Shown piece by piece: positions 24,395 through 34,943 of a DNA stretch of 64,000 nucleotides (position 1 is its first letter; each line of letters begins with the position of its first letter). Under the pieces are notes generated by a model that saw nothing but the letters and a program-made list of their open reading frames with translations, was not told the origin of the DNA and ran no database searches. The translations under genes were made by a program, and so were the position numbers. This DNA comes from Stichopus chloronotus (taxonomy: Eukaryota; Echinodermata; Holothuroidea; Aspidochirotida; Stichopodidae): contig CM037829.1 of the NCBI GenBank assembly GCA_021234535.1, positions 30,910,962-30,974,961 on the forward strand, read 5' to 3'.

Positions 24395-24600
24395 ATTGTG
24401 ACAAATCATCTATATTGTACAAAAGAATCCTTGGGAGGAGCATTTTGCAGAATTTCGTTAAAATGGTCCATAGAATCCACGATGGATCATGGGACTTTGG
24501 ACCAATTATTTTTGAACCCGCTAATGGTCCACCGCCTATGAAGCATTGTGTTCAAATTTCATACAAATCCATACAAAACAATGTACACGCGATACTTTCA
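24395..24600 (+). repeat. Second dispersed repeat family, copy 2
   Basis: Diverged copy of 23395-23640, with the phrases in the same order. A short third copy lies near 3105-3150. The 0.75 kb between the copies is AT-rich with no supported gene. Confidence 0.65.
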
Positions 24601-24639
24601 TGCTCACCTGCATTTTGAATAAGAGATGAGTCCAAGCCT

Positions 24640-25860
24640 CACATCTTGAGGTTCCATGAGTGCATGGGGAGCATTCACAAATTGGCTTAAATAGCCTCCA
24701 CCAAAATACAGGTATTCGCATTCAATAAAGTAATTGCCACTTCGCTTACAAAATAAATGTGAAATCAAGAGAACCTTGGCTCTATAGTATACCGGGTTTA
24801 CAACGGTTCCCCTTTTGACGTCTGTTCACCCTCAGTGGTTTTTGACCGCCACCAAAAACGATAGCCTTCTTGAACCCGATAACGTATACATACAAAACAA
24901 ATATCAGATTTGCCCAAGCTCCGTTTCTCAAGATACTTTGTTTACAAGCTCCTTTGACCCCAAATGATGTTTGGCCCTCCACGAAAAAACTATTAGCATC
25001 TTCCCCTCTTGAGGTTTGTGTTTACAAGGTTTTCCATATTTGACCCCTGTGACCCTAATGACCTTTGAACTCCACCCCCCCAAAAAAAAAGATAAGCTAG
25101 TTGCGATAAGGTCATTCTCAATATCAGATCTATCAAAGTATGCTGTCTTCAGATACCGAAATTGCAAGGTTGCATTATTTAACCACATTGACGGCAAATG
25201 AAATTGACCTCCATTAAAAACAAGGAGCTTCTTGTATTGTGTAAAGTGCACCTACAAAAAAAACTAACATTTCTATAAGCTTCCCTTCTTGAAATATCGT
25301 GAGTACAAAGTTTCACTATTTGAACCCTGTTACTTTTAAACGACCTTTGACCTCTACCAAAAACAATAGGCTTGTACTCAATAAGTGACACTTACATACC
25401 AAGTGTGAGATTTGTACAAGTTTCCACTTGAGATAAGGTATTTACAACCTCCACCAAAAACAACAGTTTTTTTGTGTTCACTAAAATACACTGACATATC
25501 AAATATGGGATCTGCAAAAGCTTCCTTTCTTGAGATGTCGTGTTTACAAGGTTTTCACCATTTGAACTCTGTTTATCCTAAATGACATTTGACCTCCACA
25601 AAAAGATATGCTTCTTTTACTCAATAAGGTAGACTTACGTACCAAATATGAGATCTGTAGATGCATCGCTTCTCCAGATACCATGTTTCCAATGTTTTAC
25701 CTATTTGATCCCTGTTGATCTCAAATGACATTTGACCTCCACCGAAAATGATAGCCTTCTTGTACTCAATAAGGTACATCCACAAAGGCTAAATATGAGA
25801 TTTGTACAAGCTTCCCTTCTTGAGATACCATGTTAACAAAGCAGGCATCACATACATAGA
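24640..25860 (+). repeat. Tandem array of a roughly 180-220 bp repeat carrying DR1-like sites
   Basis: About six diverged units in head-to-tail order. A typical unit reads: 'cttcccttcttgagatacc', 'tgtttacaaggtttt', 'atttgaccctgtt', 'aaatgacctttgacctcc', 'accaaaaacaatagg', 'cttgtactcaataaggtac', 'taccaaatatgagatctgtacaag'. The centre of each unit holds two TGACCT-like half-sites spaced by one base, for example 25059-25071, 25341-25353, 25583-25595 and 25726-25738. It has no coding potential. Single copies lie at 2690-2990, 14271-14430 and in a cytohesin intron around 57000-57960. Confidence 0.8.
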
Positions 25861-26131
25861 CAGACTCATACACGTGCATGATGACACAGGTTACTATTTT
25901 GTCGAAACAAAACACCGTTGAGCGTCCAAACGCTCGAGCATTGGACATTCGAAACGCCAGCAGCAAGTTTTTGAAAGTCTCAGCAGCAAAGTATGGCTAT
26001 CTGGTTGGCTGGGTTAAGGTCAAATTTTTAAATAGTTCGTTGAGGTTTCAAAAAACCTTAAGAACCAGAGCTTCTGAATTATAAATTGCGTACTCATTTA
26101 AAGCCTCAGCCTTATCCTTCATTATATCTAC

Positions 26132-29100
26132 TTAATTATAGAAGTCACATGTTTCGTTGAGTACCTCAAACCCACTTTTCATTAGAGTGGATTTCTTTTG
26201 CGTATCTAACTTTCCTACTACATCCCTAGACAGTGATGTACTGGAATGTTTCAACTTTTTTGAGGAAAAAGAAGAAAAGTGCACAGCCCAAGGAAGCGTG
26301 GACATTGAAGGAGGTAATGGACCAACCAGAGGACCGTTCGATGCTTCACAAAAGTTCTCACTACTAAAGAATTCCTCAGCGGGAGCTACAACAAGTAGCG
26401 TATTAACTAATTTTTCTTCTATAAATTTCCAAAAACAATGCATATCAGAAACGTGAGGTCGCCCTCCTACCATAAACCGATCGTCCCCTTCCCAAGGTAT
26501 TTCCGCCATCAGATGAGAGACTCGCAGGTACTCGTCGGGACTCCCGGATACCATACATGGTACGAACCCTTGGTAGATCGTAAAACTGCCGTTGTACAAC
26601 TCCGCCGTGCATGCCGGGAAACGAATCGGTAAGACGTCAAAGTCAGTCATCCACCCTCCACCGATATTCGCCATCGCGACGTATCTCAAAAAGCAAGATA
26701 ATTCATAATCGCCGCTATTGACAGTCGGTAAATTTTCGAACTTCTCCCGCAGTTCGTAATAGTCGGGATGAGAGAGGGCGTCCTCTTCGTACAGCACTCG
26801 CGTCTTCCAACCTGCAGCGGCCCATGCCTTTTGCCATACGTCGATGGAAATTTCGGTCTCTACATCGTAGAATGCTCTCTTGTTTTTCAATTTTTGGAAG
26901 TACGTATGGATTGTACACCGATCTGAAGTAAAACCTTCGTTTTCGCTAAAGCTAGCAGATTCTGCCACAACATGACCGCCGTTATCGCTCAGGTGACCCT
27001 GTGATTCGACGGTGGTATTCATTTGCCGCCTTTGACACGAATGGTATCTAACGTTAAGAACCTCACGTGTCAAGTTTATCGACGGTATTTCTCGACTACC
27101 TTCGATATTATCGTTATATCCGAACACACAGAAGTCCATGCGGTAAACATCCTTCATTTTTGACCACATTGACAGAGTATAAATATTCTGGCAGTCAAGG
27201 ACATTATTTACCGGTGATTGCAGATTGGTTTCTGTCGGAACAACGTTACGTAAAATCTTCATGGTACCTTCTGTTCCCTCAAAATGAAGAACTTCGTCAA
27301 CGTCGACCCCATCGTCCGGTCCAAACAGCCAACCATTTTGTGGTTGTAAGTGGATGTCCTCTTCGACGAGGACAGTGCCTCCTGGACGGAGGACGTCCTC
27401 GACGAATGTCTCGAACGAGGCTATCGACCGGCCGTCTAAATGTCGTTCTACCCACATCTTGACTTCTTCCTCGGCCATCGACGTTAAATGCTTCCACGTG
27501 GAATAGAGGCGTGTGCAAGGATGGCGTACCATCGCTAACTTGTGATAACCTTTCAAAGATCGAAATGAAGACGAGGACATTTTTTTAATTTTGGACAGAA
27601 AGAGGCGATCGTCGTCCGCGTGATGTTCGGTCTCGTCCTTTTGATCACGTGATGCTAAATATTTGGCTGTTCGGTATGCGCCAGAATATGGTACTTGCGG
27701 GAAAAGTAGACGCAAAGTTTCCAAGACCAAAACAGTGAGATCCCGTTCATGCCGCCTTTTACAATACGGAAACTCCAGTAATTGTTGCCATCCCTCTGCG
27801 CATGTCCACACACCAGCTTTCCCGGCTCTTTTTCGGCAGACTTGAGACAGAGGTCTTCCTTTTTCGCTGAAGTCTGTTATTTCCAGAACGTACCCCTTAG
27901 GGCATTTTGACATTAACATTTTCTCCATTTCAAGGTCGTTTTCTGAAAAAAATGTAAAGAGCGAAGATGTAAAAATAATGATTGCAATATTCAGCTAAAT
28001 GTTATTTTGGTACAAAAATAAATATTACATCTGGTAGAAAAAATTAATTCCCTGCACCATTAGATGCAACGCTAGCTTTGAGACCTGGTGAATATACTAT
28101 TTGATGTTGCTAAAGAGTAAGACGACGGTCCCACTAAAATGGAATTCGATTTTCTTTAAAAATGTTACACTCAGTGGTGTTCTGTCAGTTTTCTTCGTTT
28201 ATGTTGGTCACTCTACAACAAATCTGACCCTAGCAGTCTTACTACAAGTTGTTATCTTTGTGTGTTTTACAATTAATTCCTTGCCCTATCTCGGCACTAT
28301 CAGCACCCTGGCTGTCTCGTCAGGGTAACATTTTATGCCATAAAACCGAAACAAGAAAACTTCCAAGTCAAGATTAGACCTAAAACATTGGCCATTTCAT
28401 ATTGAGCGACTAAAATTACAAGATTTATTTTCGACCCTCTACACTAGATATCTTGGAGGGTTCAGGGGGGAAGGCTCACACTGTGTATGTAACGTGGCTA
28501 TCTTGTGATAGCCACATACACAGTGTGTTGTCTCGTACTTATGTAGGACAATCATGTTGGCCGTCGAGAATCAGAGCTGGTGTGGTCGACTACGTCACAA
28601 ATTACAGAGATATCACAGTCTAATTCAATAGTTATGGCCACACACTTATCCTAAAGGTGTAGTATTAGAAACTCTGTTATAGGCCCGAAATTTGAACATA
28701 CTTTTTTTTTTTGCCGATGAGGAGCTCATTTCAAAAAGTCAAGAATAAAAATGGTTTGAAATGGCTTTTCATACGTCAGGAGACTTCCATGTCCGAAATT
28801 CTCCCCCCCCCCCCTCCTCCAGACATGTGCTTAACCCGCGGAGCATTCTAGAGCTCCTCCACTTGACCCTTACTGGGTCTGTCTCCGGACCCGACTGGAC
28901 ACAACTCGCTACGGACGAATACTCACCCACCCCAAGAGTTTCTTTTGGACAATTGGATAAATTTTCTCCATCATAATATTTCAGTAAACGCATGCTCGTT
29001 GCGATTGTTTTCCCTTATGATTTTAATTAATCCTTAATAGTTTCATTAACAACACAAGGTCGAAACACACGAGTCAAATGCAGAGAAATAAACTTCTGTA

Positions 29101-29466
29101 GTTAAATGGAAGGTTTGATGTAGGCAAATTCACCACCTAAGGCAAGAAAAATTCAAAAAGAACTTATCTACCTGATATGCTGAATTTTGTCGAGTTCATC
29201 GTCTGGGAAAGTTTTCGAACGACGCTTTGCCGGTAGGAGCGGAAGGGCGACTGTGGGCATTCTTCATCAGTGAGATTTAAAAGAAAGTTTCTGTAGGTCA
29301 AGCTTTTTTCGTTCGCCTGTAGTCTACCAACTACCGTTAGAACATGATAAATGCCAAGGCAAATCAGAGAAGCTTTTAATGTGATCACGAGAATGTGGAG
29401 AAGTTTGATTTTGGTCACAAGCCTCACCAGTTGATAAATAATCTTGGAAAAAACGTCTTCGTCCAT
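26132..29466 (-). CDS. Type II Golgi-like protein fusing a carbohydrate sulfotransferase-like and a DXD glycosyltransferase-like domain
   Basis: Exon 1 (29172-29466, donor CAG|GTAGAT, phase 1) joins exon 2 (26132-27942, acceptor TTTTTTTCAG) to give 701 residues. The ATG at 29466 has strong context (AAAAATGG). Residues about 22-47 form a signal anchor interrupted by Lys31, the topology of Golgi sugar-modifying enzymes. Residues about 104-380 resemble the Sulfotransfer_2 (HNK-1/chondroitin) family: a 3'-PAPS-site-like RHPCTRLYSTW at 238-248, SFETFVEDVL near 274, HLQPQ at 296-300, and YRMDFCVFGYN closing the domain near 365-375. The usual 5'-PAPS loop (PKxxxTNWK-like) is not recognisable; VPYSGAYRTAKYL (182-194) sits in its place. 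Residues about 443-650 resemble Gly_transf_sug/GT32-type enzymes: DVWQKAWAAAGW, RYVAMANIGGGW, and the metal-binding DFD at 532-534. A bifunctional glycan enzyme in the Golgi lumen is inferred. Donor, acceptor and activity are unknown, and the sulfotransferase half may be inactive. Confidence 0.9.
28477..28527. repeat. Long hairpin inside the intron of the fusion gene
   Basis: The arms pair over 21 bases: CACACTGTGTATGT plus GGCTATC on the left (28477-28502, with a 5-base AACGT bulge) against 28507-28527 on the right, with a 4-base loop TTGT. It lies in the 1229-base intron 27943-29171, which also holds 12 C at 28803-28814 and no other feature. It may be a collapsed inverted-repeat element or a structured intronic RNA. 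Confidence 0.75.
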
Positions 29467-30984
29467 TTTTCTATTACCCTGCAGGTTTAACTAGGGTTAA
29501 ACAACCGAGTTTGCAGAGAAGTTGCTAGCAGTGCTACAGTACATTCATTCGTTGTTAGGGCCTAATCCTCGATTCTGTGTCTCATCAAATGCTTTGCATT
29601 CCAGAAGAATGTGGCAGCTACACCGAGGCTTTCCAGATGGCGGCTATTGTTTTCTTCTACAGAATTTTCAAAAGAGTACTACTGCTGTCAGGTCGGCACA
29701 AAGATGTCTTTTATTAAAGCAAAACCCGAACCATCTTAGCAACTTACATTCTCCATCACCGTGGAGTGGGAGGTTACAGCGCCTGCATCGCAGTTTGTGC
29801 ATGTCAATGTGTAGCTTGACTTGACCTCGTGGCACGGTTGCCATATTGGAGTTTTACCATCGTTTCGTCCACTTTCAAGTTAGCCTCCAAACAGTCTCCC
29901 CCCCCCCCCCCCCCCCCCCGTTTACCAGTTCGCCACCCACCCCTTATCTGTAAATGTAAATTTACGTTGTTACGTTAGTGGTAATAGTGGGGCTTTTCAT
30001 TACATTTCAAGTTTTTGGTCTCTTGTGTTCACTGTGTTGTCCATGAGTTTTCTATTTTTTTTAATTCTCCTGATATTCACCTGATTGTTTGTTAGCATAG
30101 TTGATGCGCATGCTCGGATGTTATTCGTGTATACCTTGGGTTGGCAAAACAAAGGTTCCTCGATTTCTCAATGTAAAGTTTCATATTCGAACGTGAGTTA
30201 TGGTATTATCGTCATGTTGATTTTCTAAATGACTCTTATTTGTAGAAAAAAAAACATGAAAAATTAACATTAAAAATTGTATGATTTGGTCTATGCCTGG
30301 GGTAAGGTGCACAGTCCGAAATCTGCTACGGCCCGGCCATGCTTTTTCATGCTGCTTCCCATGACAGGCCCCACTCACGTCAGGTATTGACATGTGCCTC
30401 CGGCATCAGAACCAATTAAAAATTCTGGTTAAGTCATTGACATGAAAGTAGTTTAGGCCAGGGCCCCTCACCCTCCTACCACCATCACTTTCAAAATTAA
30501 ATCTATTATAATGAAAACTGTGTATTGAAAGATAGTCAACAACTTAATATATACCCCATTTCCTTTTAATTCAGAATGCTAAGATGCAACTTACGGGGGC
30601 TTGGAAAGGGCCACTTCCCATTCTCTCAAACGGTCATTTTTCGAGCAAAAATTATTTGTACGCTATGTGGTAGCAACCAATGGTAGCATTCCGCTTACAT
30701 CTGCTACTCATTGAGAAAATCGATCTCTAAATCCATGCTGATCGTCAGCCACCAGGACCCTCCCCTAACCCCCCCCCAAAAAAAATCCTAGATCTGATCC
30801 CTGTTATTAATTTTCTCTATACATATTAAGATTAGTATCATTTAATTTACAATATATACAGGAGACTAGAACAATTAACTTGACAACATTCAAAAGGAAC
30901 CCAAAAAAAAAAGAAGAAGAAATTCAAAGTTAAAGAAGGAAACATTGAGAAGTCAACAAATATCAACCATCATATTTGAAAAAA
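29467..30984. other. Upstream region of the fusion gene; otherwise no gene
   Basis: The promoter of the minus-strand gene starting at 29466 should lie just right of it. A 100-codon open frame on the opposite strand (29522-29824) has no recognisable content. A run of 22 C at 29898-29919 follows. No further gene. Confidence 0.4.
29898..29919. repeat. 22-base C homopolymer
   Basis: Uninterrupted run of C, the longest of about a dozen G or C runs of 10 or more in the window. Its exact length is prone to sequencing error. Confidence 0.9.
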
Positions 30985-31170
30985 AAGGATGAGTTTTCAC
31001 TTTGTTTTTAAAATAAATTAGAGACTTAGCTGCTATTACGTAGATCTTGCCAAGTTTTATTACCATAGGTAGTAAACAGTTGTTTGCCGTTAGCTGAATT
31101 AAATCTATCAACCGAGAAAAGTGTGTTAGATCTTTTATTAAATTGGTAGCTCTTTGAGGCGATTTTATTC
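30985..31170 (-). mobile_element. Relic of a non-LTR retrotransposon (reverse-transcriptase tail)
   Basis: The minus strand encodes about 45 codons including FSVDRFNSANGKQLFTTYG and NKTWQDLR, the conserved end of CR1/L2-type reverse transcriptases (typically 'R-x-N-x-A-x-G-x-x-x-F-x-x-x-G-x-x-x-W-N-x-L'). A stop and a frameshift precede the last 'YFKNKVKTH' segment. A-rich sequence at 30900-30920 may be the remains of its 3' end. Confidence 0.65.
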
Positions 31171-31199
31171 ACTCCATTTGAAATAGCAGAGGTCTATTT

Positions 31200-33336
31200 C
31201 CTTTTTCTTTTAGGCCCAAACGGAGCTCTTACAAGGAGAAGGATTTTATATCACCATTTTTGGTGGGGGGTAGTCAATTTTCACTCGGGTTTGGTCCTTC
31301 CTTTTAAAACAAGGAGAATACTGACGGGGTAATATGCCTGTAAAATCGTGAAACTCATAATGTACAGTTACGGGACCCTGGGAACTTGACCATCTATCCC
31401 AGTGAGACATCCATGGTGCTCAAAGTTTAGGCATACACTTGGCGAACCTCAGATACATTCTGATAAAGTAATATGACATACTGCAATACTTTCATCTCAT
31501 ATTGCATGGTCGATGTAAGTCAGAACGTTACCGAAATGTACAAAGCAGTGGATAATGAGCAGAATATTAATATTAAGTTAAACACTGTTGGGTGTATTTT
31601 GTCTCTTTCTGCGTCCCAAACATTTGTACACAGTCTTTTAACTTGTATGATCCATCGAAATCCTAACTATTAAGGTTCCGATTTCTACGGTAGGGAACAT
31701 ACAAATCGGAACCCTAATGGCTGGAAGTAGTGCACCAATGGACAAAATCACGTCAAACTGTCCGCTGTAATGAGGGTCACGTGCCTTGATATGTTCGCGA
31801 TAATAGCACCAACAGTTGTTCGACTAATTCTTTGAAACGACGCGGGCATCGCCCAACGTACACTCTGCAGTACTGTGCTGCTAACTGAGACGTTTTATCA
31901 GTTGTTGCTCAGCAGCAATCGAGTGATTTGCTTCCCAAATGCAGAAAAAACCGTGCTATTTTGTAATTATTCATATTTGACGGTGGCTTAAAAGGGACAT
32001 GCATAAAAAAAATGCTCCCTGAAAAGTAAAAATTTTGACTTTTTAAAAATTCTTAATTTGAACTTTCTTTTCATCTCGGACTTTGATAATCTGAAATTGT
32101 TGGAATGTTAGCCCATTGTGGTTTTACGACGACTATGGTTGACCGCAGCATACATAATAATCGATTTACTGTTGGCATTAAATCGAATTAATGTTAACAT
32201 TGAATCGATTTCGGGATTAGCCAATCAGAATACGTCTGTGATGTTGGTGAATTGATCCATTGTCAGAATGAACAGCTTTAACTAGTGTTGCCAAGTCTGT
32301 CAGGCAGTTATCCGCCCATTATTTCTTAAAAATCCTCCCAAAACCACCTACATTTCTTAAACCCAGCCTCAAAACCGCCTAAGTGTGTAAACATAGGCAA
32401 TTTATTACCTATCAACGCCAATTAAGCAGTCAAAGTTTTGAAATAGCCTAGAAAGTCAAAATTTTGACTTCAAAAAATCAGACTTTAAAAAGTCAAAAGT
32501 TTGCCTTTTCACGGTGCTTTTTTCCCTTTGCATGTCCCTATTAAGCCATCGTTTATTTCGTACGGCTGAAGTAAAATTGTAATCTTTTGTACATCATGTT
32601 AAGTTGTAAAAGCATTGGGATGTACTTATTATACCCACCGCAAGATTACATTCGCGCAGCAGGCCAGGTGACCCGCCAGTGTCCTTCATTTTCTTACATA
32701 TTCTGGAATAATAATACTTCCAGCAAAGCATAAGATTTCGATGGCTAGAGCCACGGTATGATGTAAACAGTGCAAGTTACGAAACTAATGCCGACTGATT
32801 AAATCAATTTTACCGAACTGAGCCCGACAGTTTACTATAATTTCATAGAAGGGTCTTGATATTTTCCAGATTCCGTATATTTACTGTCATCTAAGGTAGT
32901 ATAATCATTATTATCTAGTAATTACTAATAGCAAAGAACTAGATTAAACAGCCGGTAACGGTCTGCTAGTTAATGTTGATTAGTTCCACGACATTAAATC
33001 TTAATGGGAATTGTTATTGTATGTACAGTAGGTAGGACAATGGGTAACCATATAAAGTACTGTAACTTGTAAGAAATTGGCTGGCTGCTACATCAGTGCA
33101 AGATTTTAAGTAAGTAAAGAATGTACTCCAAATTTGGACCCTTGCCAGGTTCAACTTACAGAACATGCATTGCTCATAAGGCTAACTTCATGTAGCCAGT
33201 GAAATATAGTTAGGGCTTAACAAGGGAGCAATGGCTATTAGAGGTACAGTAGGTACTAATTAAGAAACCGTACCATATCTAATTTGAAAGGATAGCTCAC
33301 TGTTTACCTATCTGCTAAACATGGGGCAATACACGA
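31200..33336. other. Non-coding stretch upstream of COQ7
   Basis: No gene is supported. Around 32015-32045 and 32455-32510 are similar A/T-rich phrases ('gtcaaaattttgact', 'aaaaagtcaaaa') that look like parts of one old repeat. Confidence 0.4.
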
Positions 33337-33344
33337 TGTGTATG

Positions 33345-34773
33345 CAGGGTTTCCCCTGGGTTTTTCAGAGTATGAGGCGGCGAGCTGGGCGAATTACTTG
33401 ACGCCGCTATGAATTTCGGGGGCAAATCGGTACTAGCCTAAGTAGGTTCTCGAAGATTAGGTGATTTTGACCATGATATAAACAGGGTCAGAAAAAGTGT
33501 AAATTTTCCGGGAGACTAATTACCATATAGTCGGAGTTTCCCGCCATACCTACATGGCGCCGTAGGCGTCATTCGATAGCAAAGCGATTGTAATACCAGC
33601 GTGGGGTCAATGGGCCCGCCATAGGGCCCCTTGTGGGGTTCATGGACGATCCCGGTAGGGGTCCAGGGTGCAAAGCAGCCGGAAACTCAGCGATTTTAGC
33701 GTTTTTAGACGTGTCCGAATCATTTGAAACCCATGCTTAATTTCAACTCTACAAGTTAAAAACTGTTACTGTATCAGGTGAAAACACGATAAATCGATCA
33801 GAAAAAAATAATTGATATTGCTTCAAAATCAAAACGTTCTGTGAAATGTTGCACATGTCATGTAGAGCAAACTGTATTACATACATTTTGACATTGAAAT
33901 GTTCCTAAAAGTTTCGTGAAAAGAATCACGTAAGATCGTGCACAGCCTTCCGAAAATTTTAAGTAATGATATCCTAACGCAGTGGACGTAAATGGAATAG
34001 CCTAACCACCTTGGCAATTCATATTTCCGTATTACAGGGAAGTTGCAGGTTTCAGAGTTTTTTTTTTTTTTTTTTGGTTCATTGATCCTTCTAGTAGTCA
34101 CTTTAAAATGTTTGGACTAAAGGTTTGAAGAAGCAGACTATTGGTTTCATGAAGCGTTTTGGACATAGAAATATGAGTTCGTTTTTGTATTTCTGTGGGT
34201 TGTGATATGTCCGCTAGCTGTCATACTGCAGATAATTTGCGCATGCAGGCGTGGCAGGCCTAAACTTATGCTTTTTAATTGACATTGAATGGAGTAAAGG
34301 AGGTATACCTAGACTCTTCTGCAAACATTTCCCAACGGTTGTTTTTTCACATATATAACTTGAAAAATATTGATCATGAGTAAAAAATAAGGGTATTCTA
34401 TTACACCAATAGTAATTTACTTCAATTTTTGTTGAAGATTGAAAGTGGATGGGGCATTTGGGATACACATTTGAATGGATTTATTCACCAGTTATTTTCG
34501 GACATAAATATTTAGGAAACCACATACATGTGTGATCTCTACCATTCTGTGATTGAAAGTTCGAAATAAGCATGGTATGTAAAAGATAAACACGGCCAGA
34601 AGTACAGAAGCGGATTTCCCACGAGACTTCCCGGGAACGAGCCTCTGGCCTCCTGACTTTTTCCAGCCCTGGATATAAACGTGTGAGGCGGTAATTACGG
34701 CATTTTTTGGCGAGGCGGTCTTAAAAAGTTGCGAGGCGGCCGCCTCTGCAATTGAGTACCAGGGGAAACCCTG
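33345..34773. mobile_element. Non-autonomous DNA transposon with 15-bp perfect terminal inverted repeats (1429 bp)
   Basis: The left end CAGGGTTTCCCCTGG (33345-33359) is exactly complementary to the right end CCAGGGGAAACCCTG (34759-34773). The flanking bases agree: TGTGTATG at 33337-33344 and again at 34772-34779, the second overlapping the last two bases of the right repeat, so the duplication is 6 to 8 bp. 'gaggcgg' phrases repeat just inside both ends. No transposase is encoded. The ends look hAT-like. It sits about 170 bases before the COQ7 start codon. Confidence 0.8.
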
Positions 34774-34943
34774 TGTATGTATGCGGAAGAAAGTTGCAGT
34801 CAGCAAGCTCACTCAGCTGATACATATTGCAAAGCTGAAACAATCAGCCCTGACTCACAACCACACACATTTCATTCTTTTTCTTTTTTTGCTCCTCTAG
34901 ACTTCTGTGAAAGGTCATATTAGTTTCAATCTATTGAAGTATC

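Noticed and set aside
29522..29824. 100-codon open frame divergent from the fusion gene
   Set aside because: Could suggest a bidirectional promoter, but the peptide is Ser/Leu/His-rich without any family sign.
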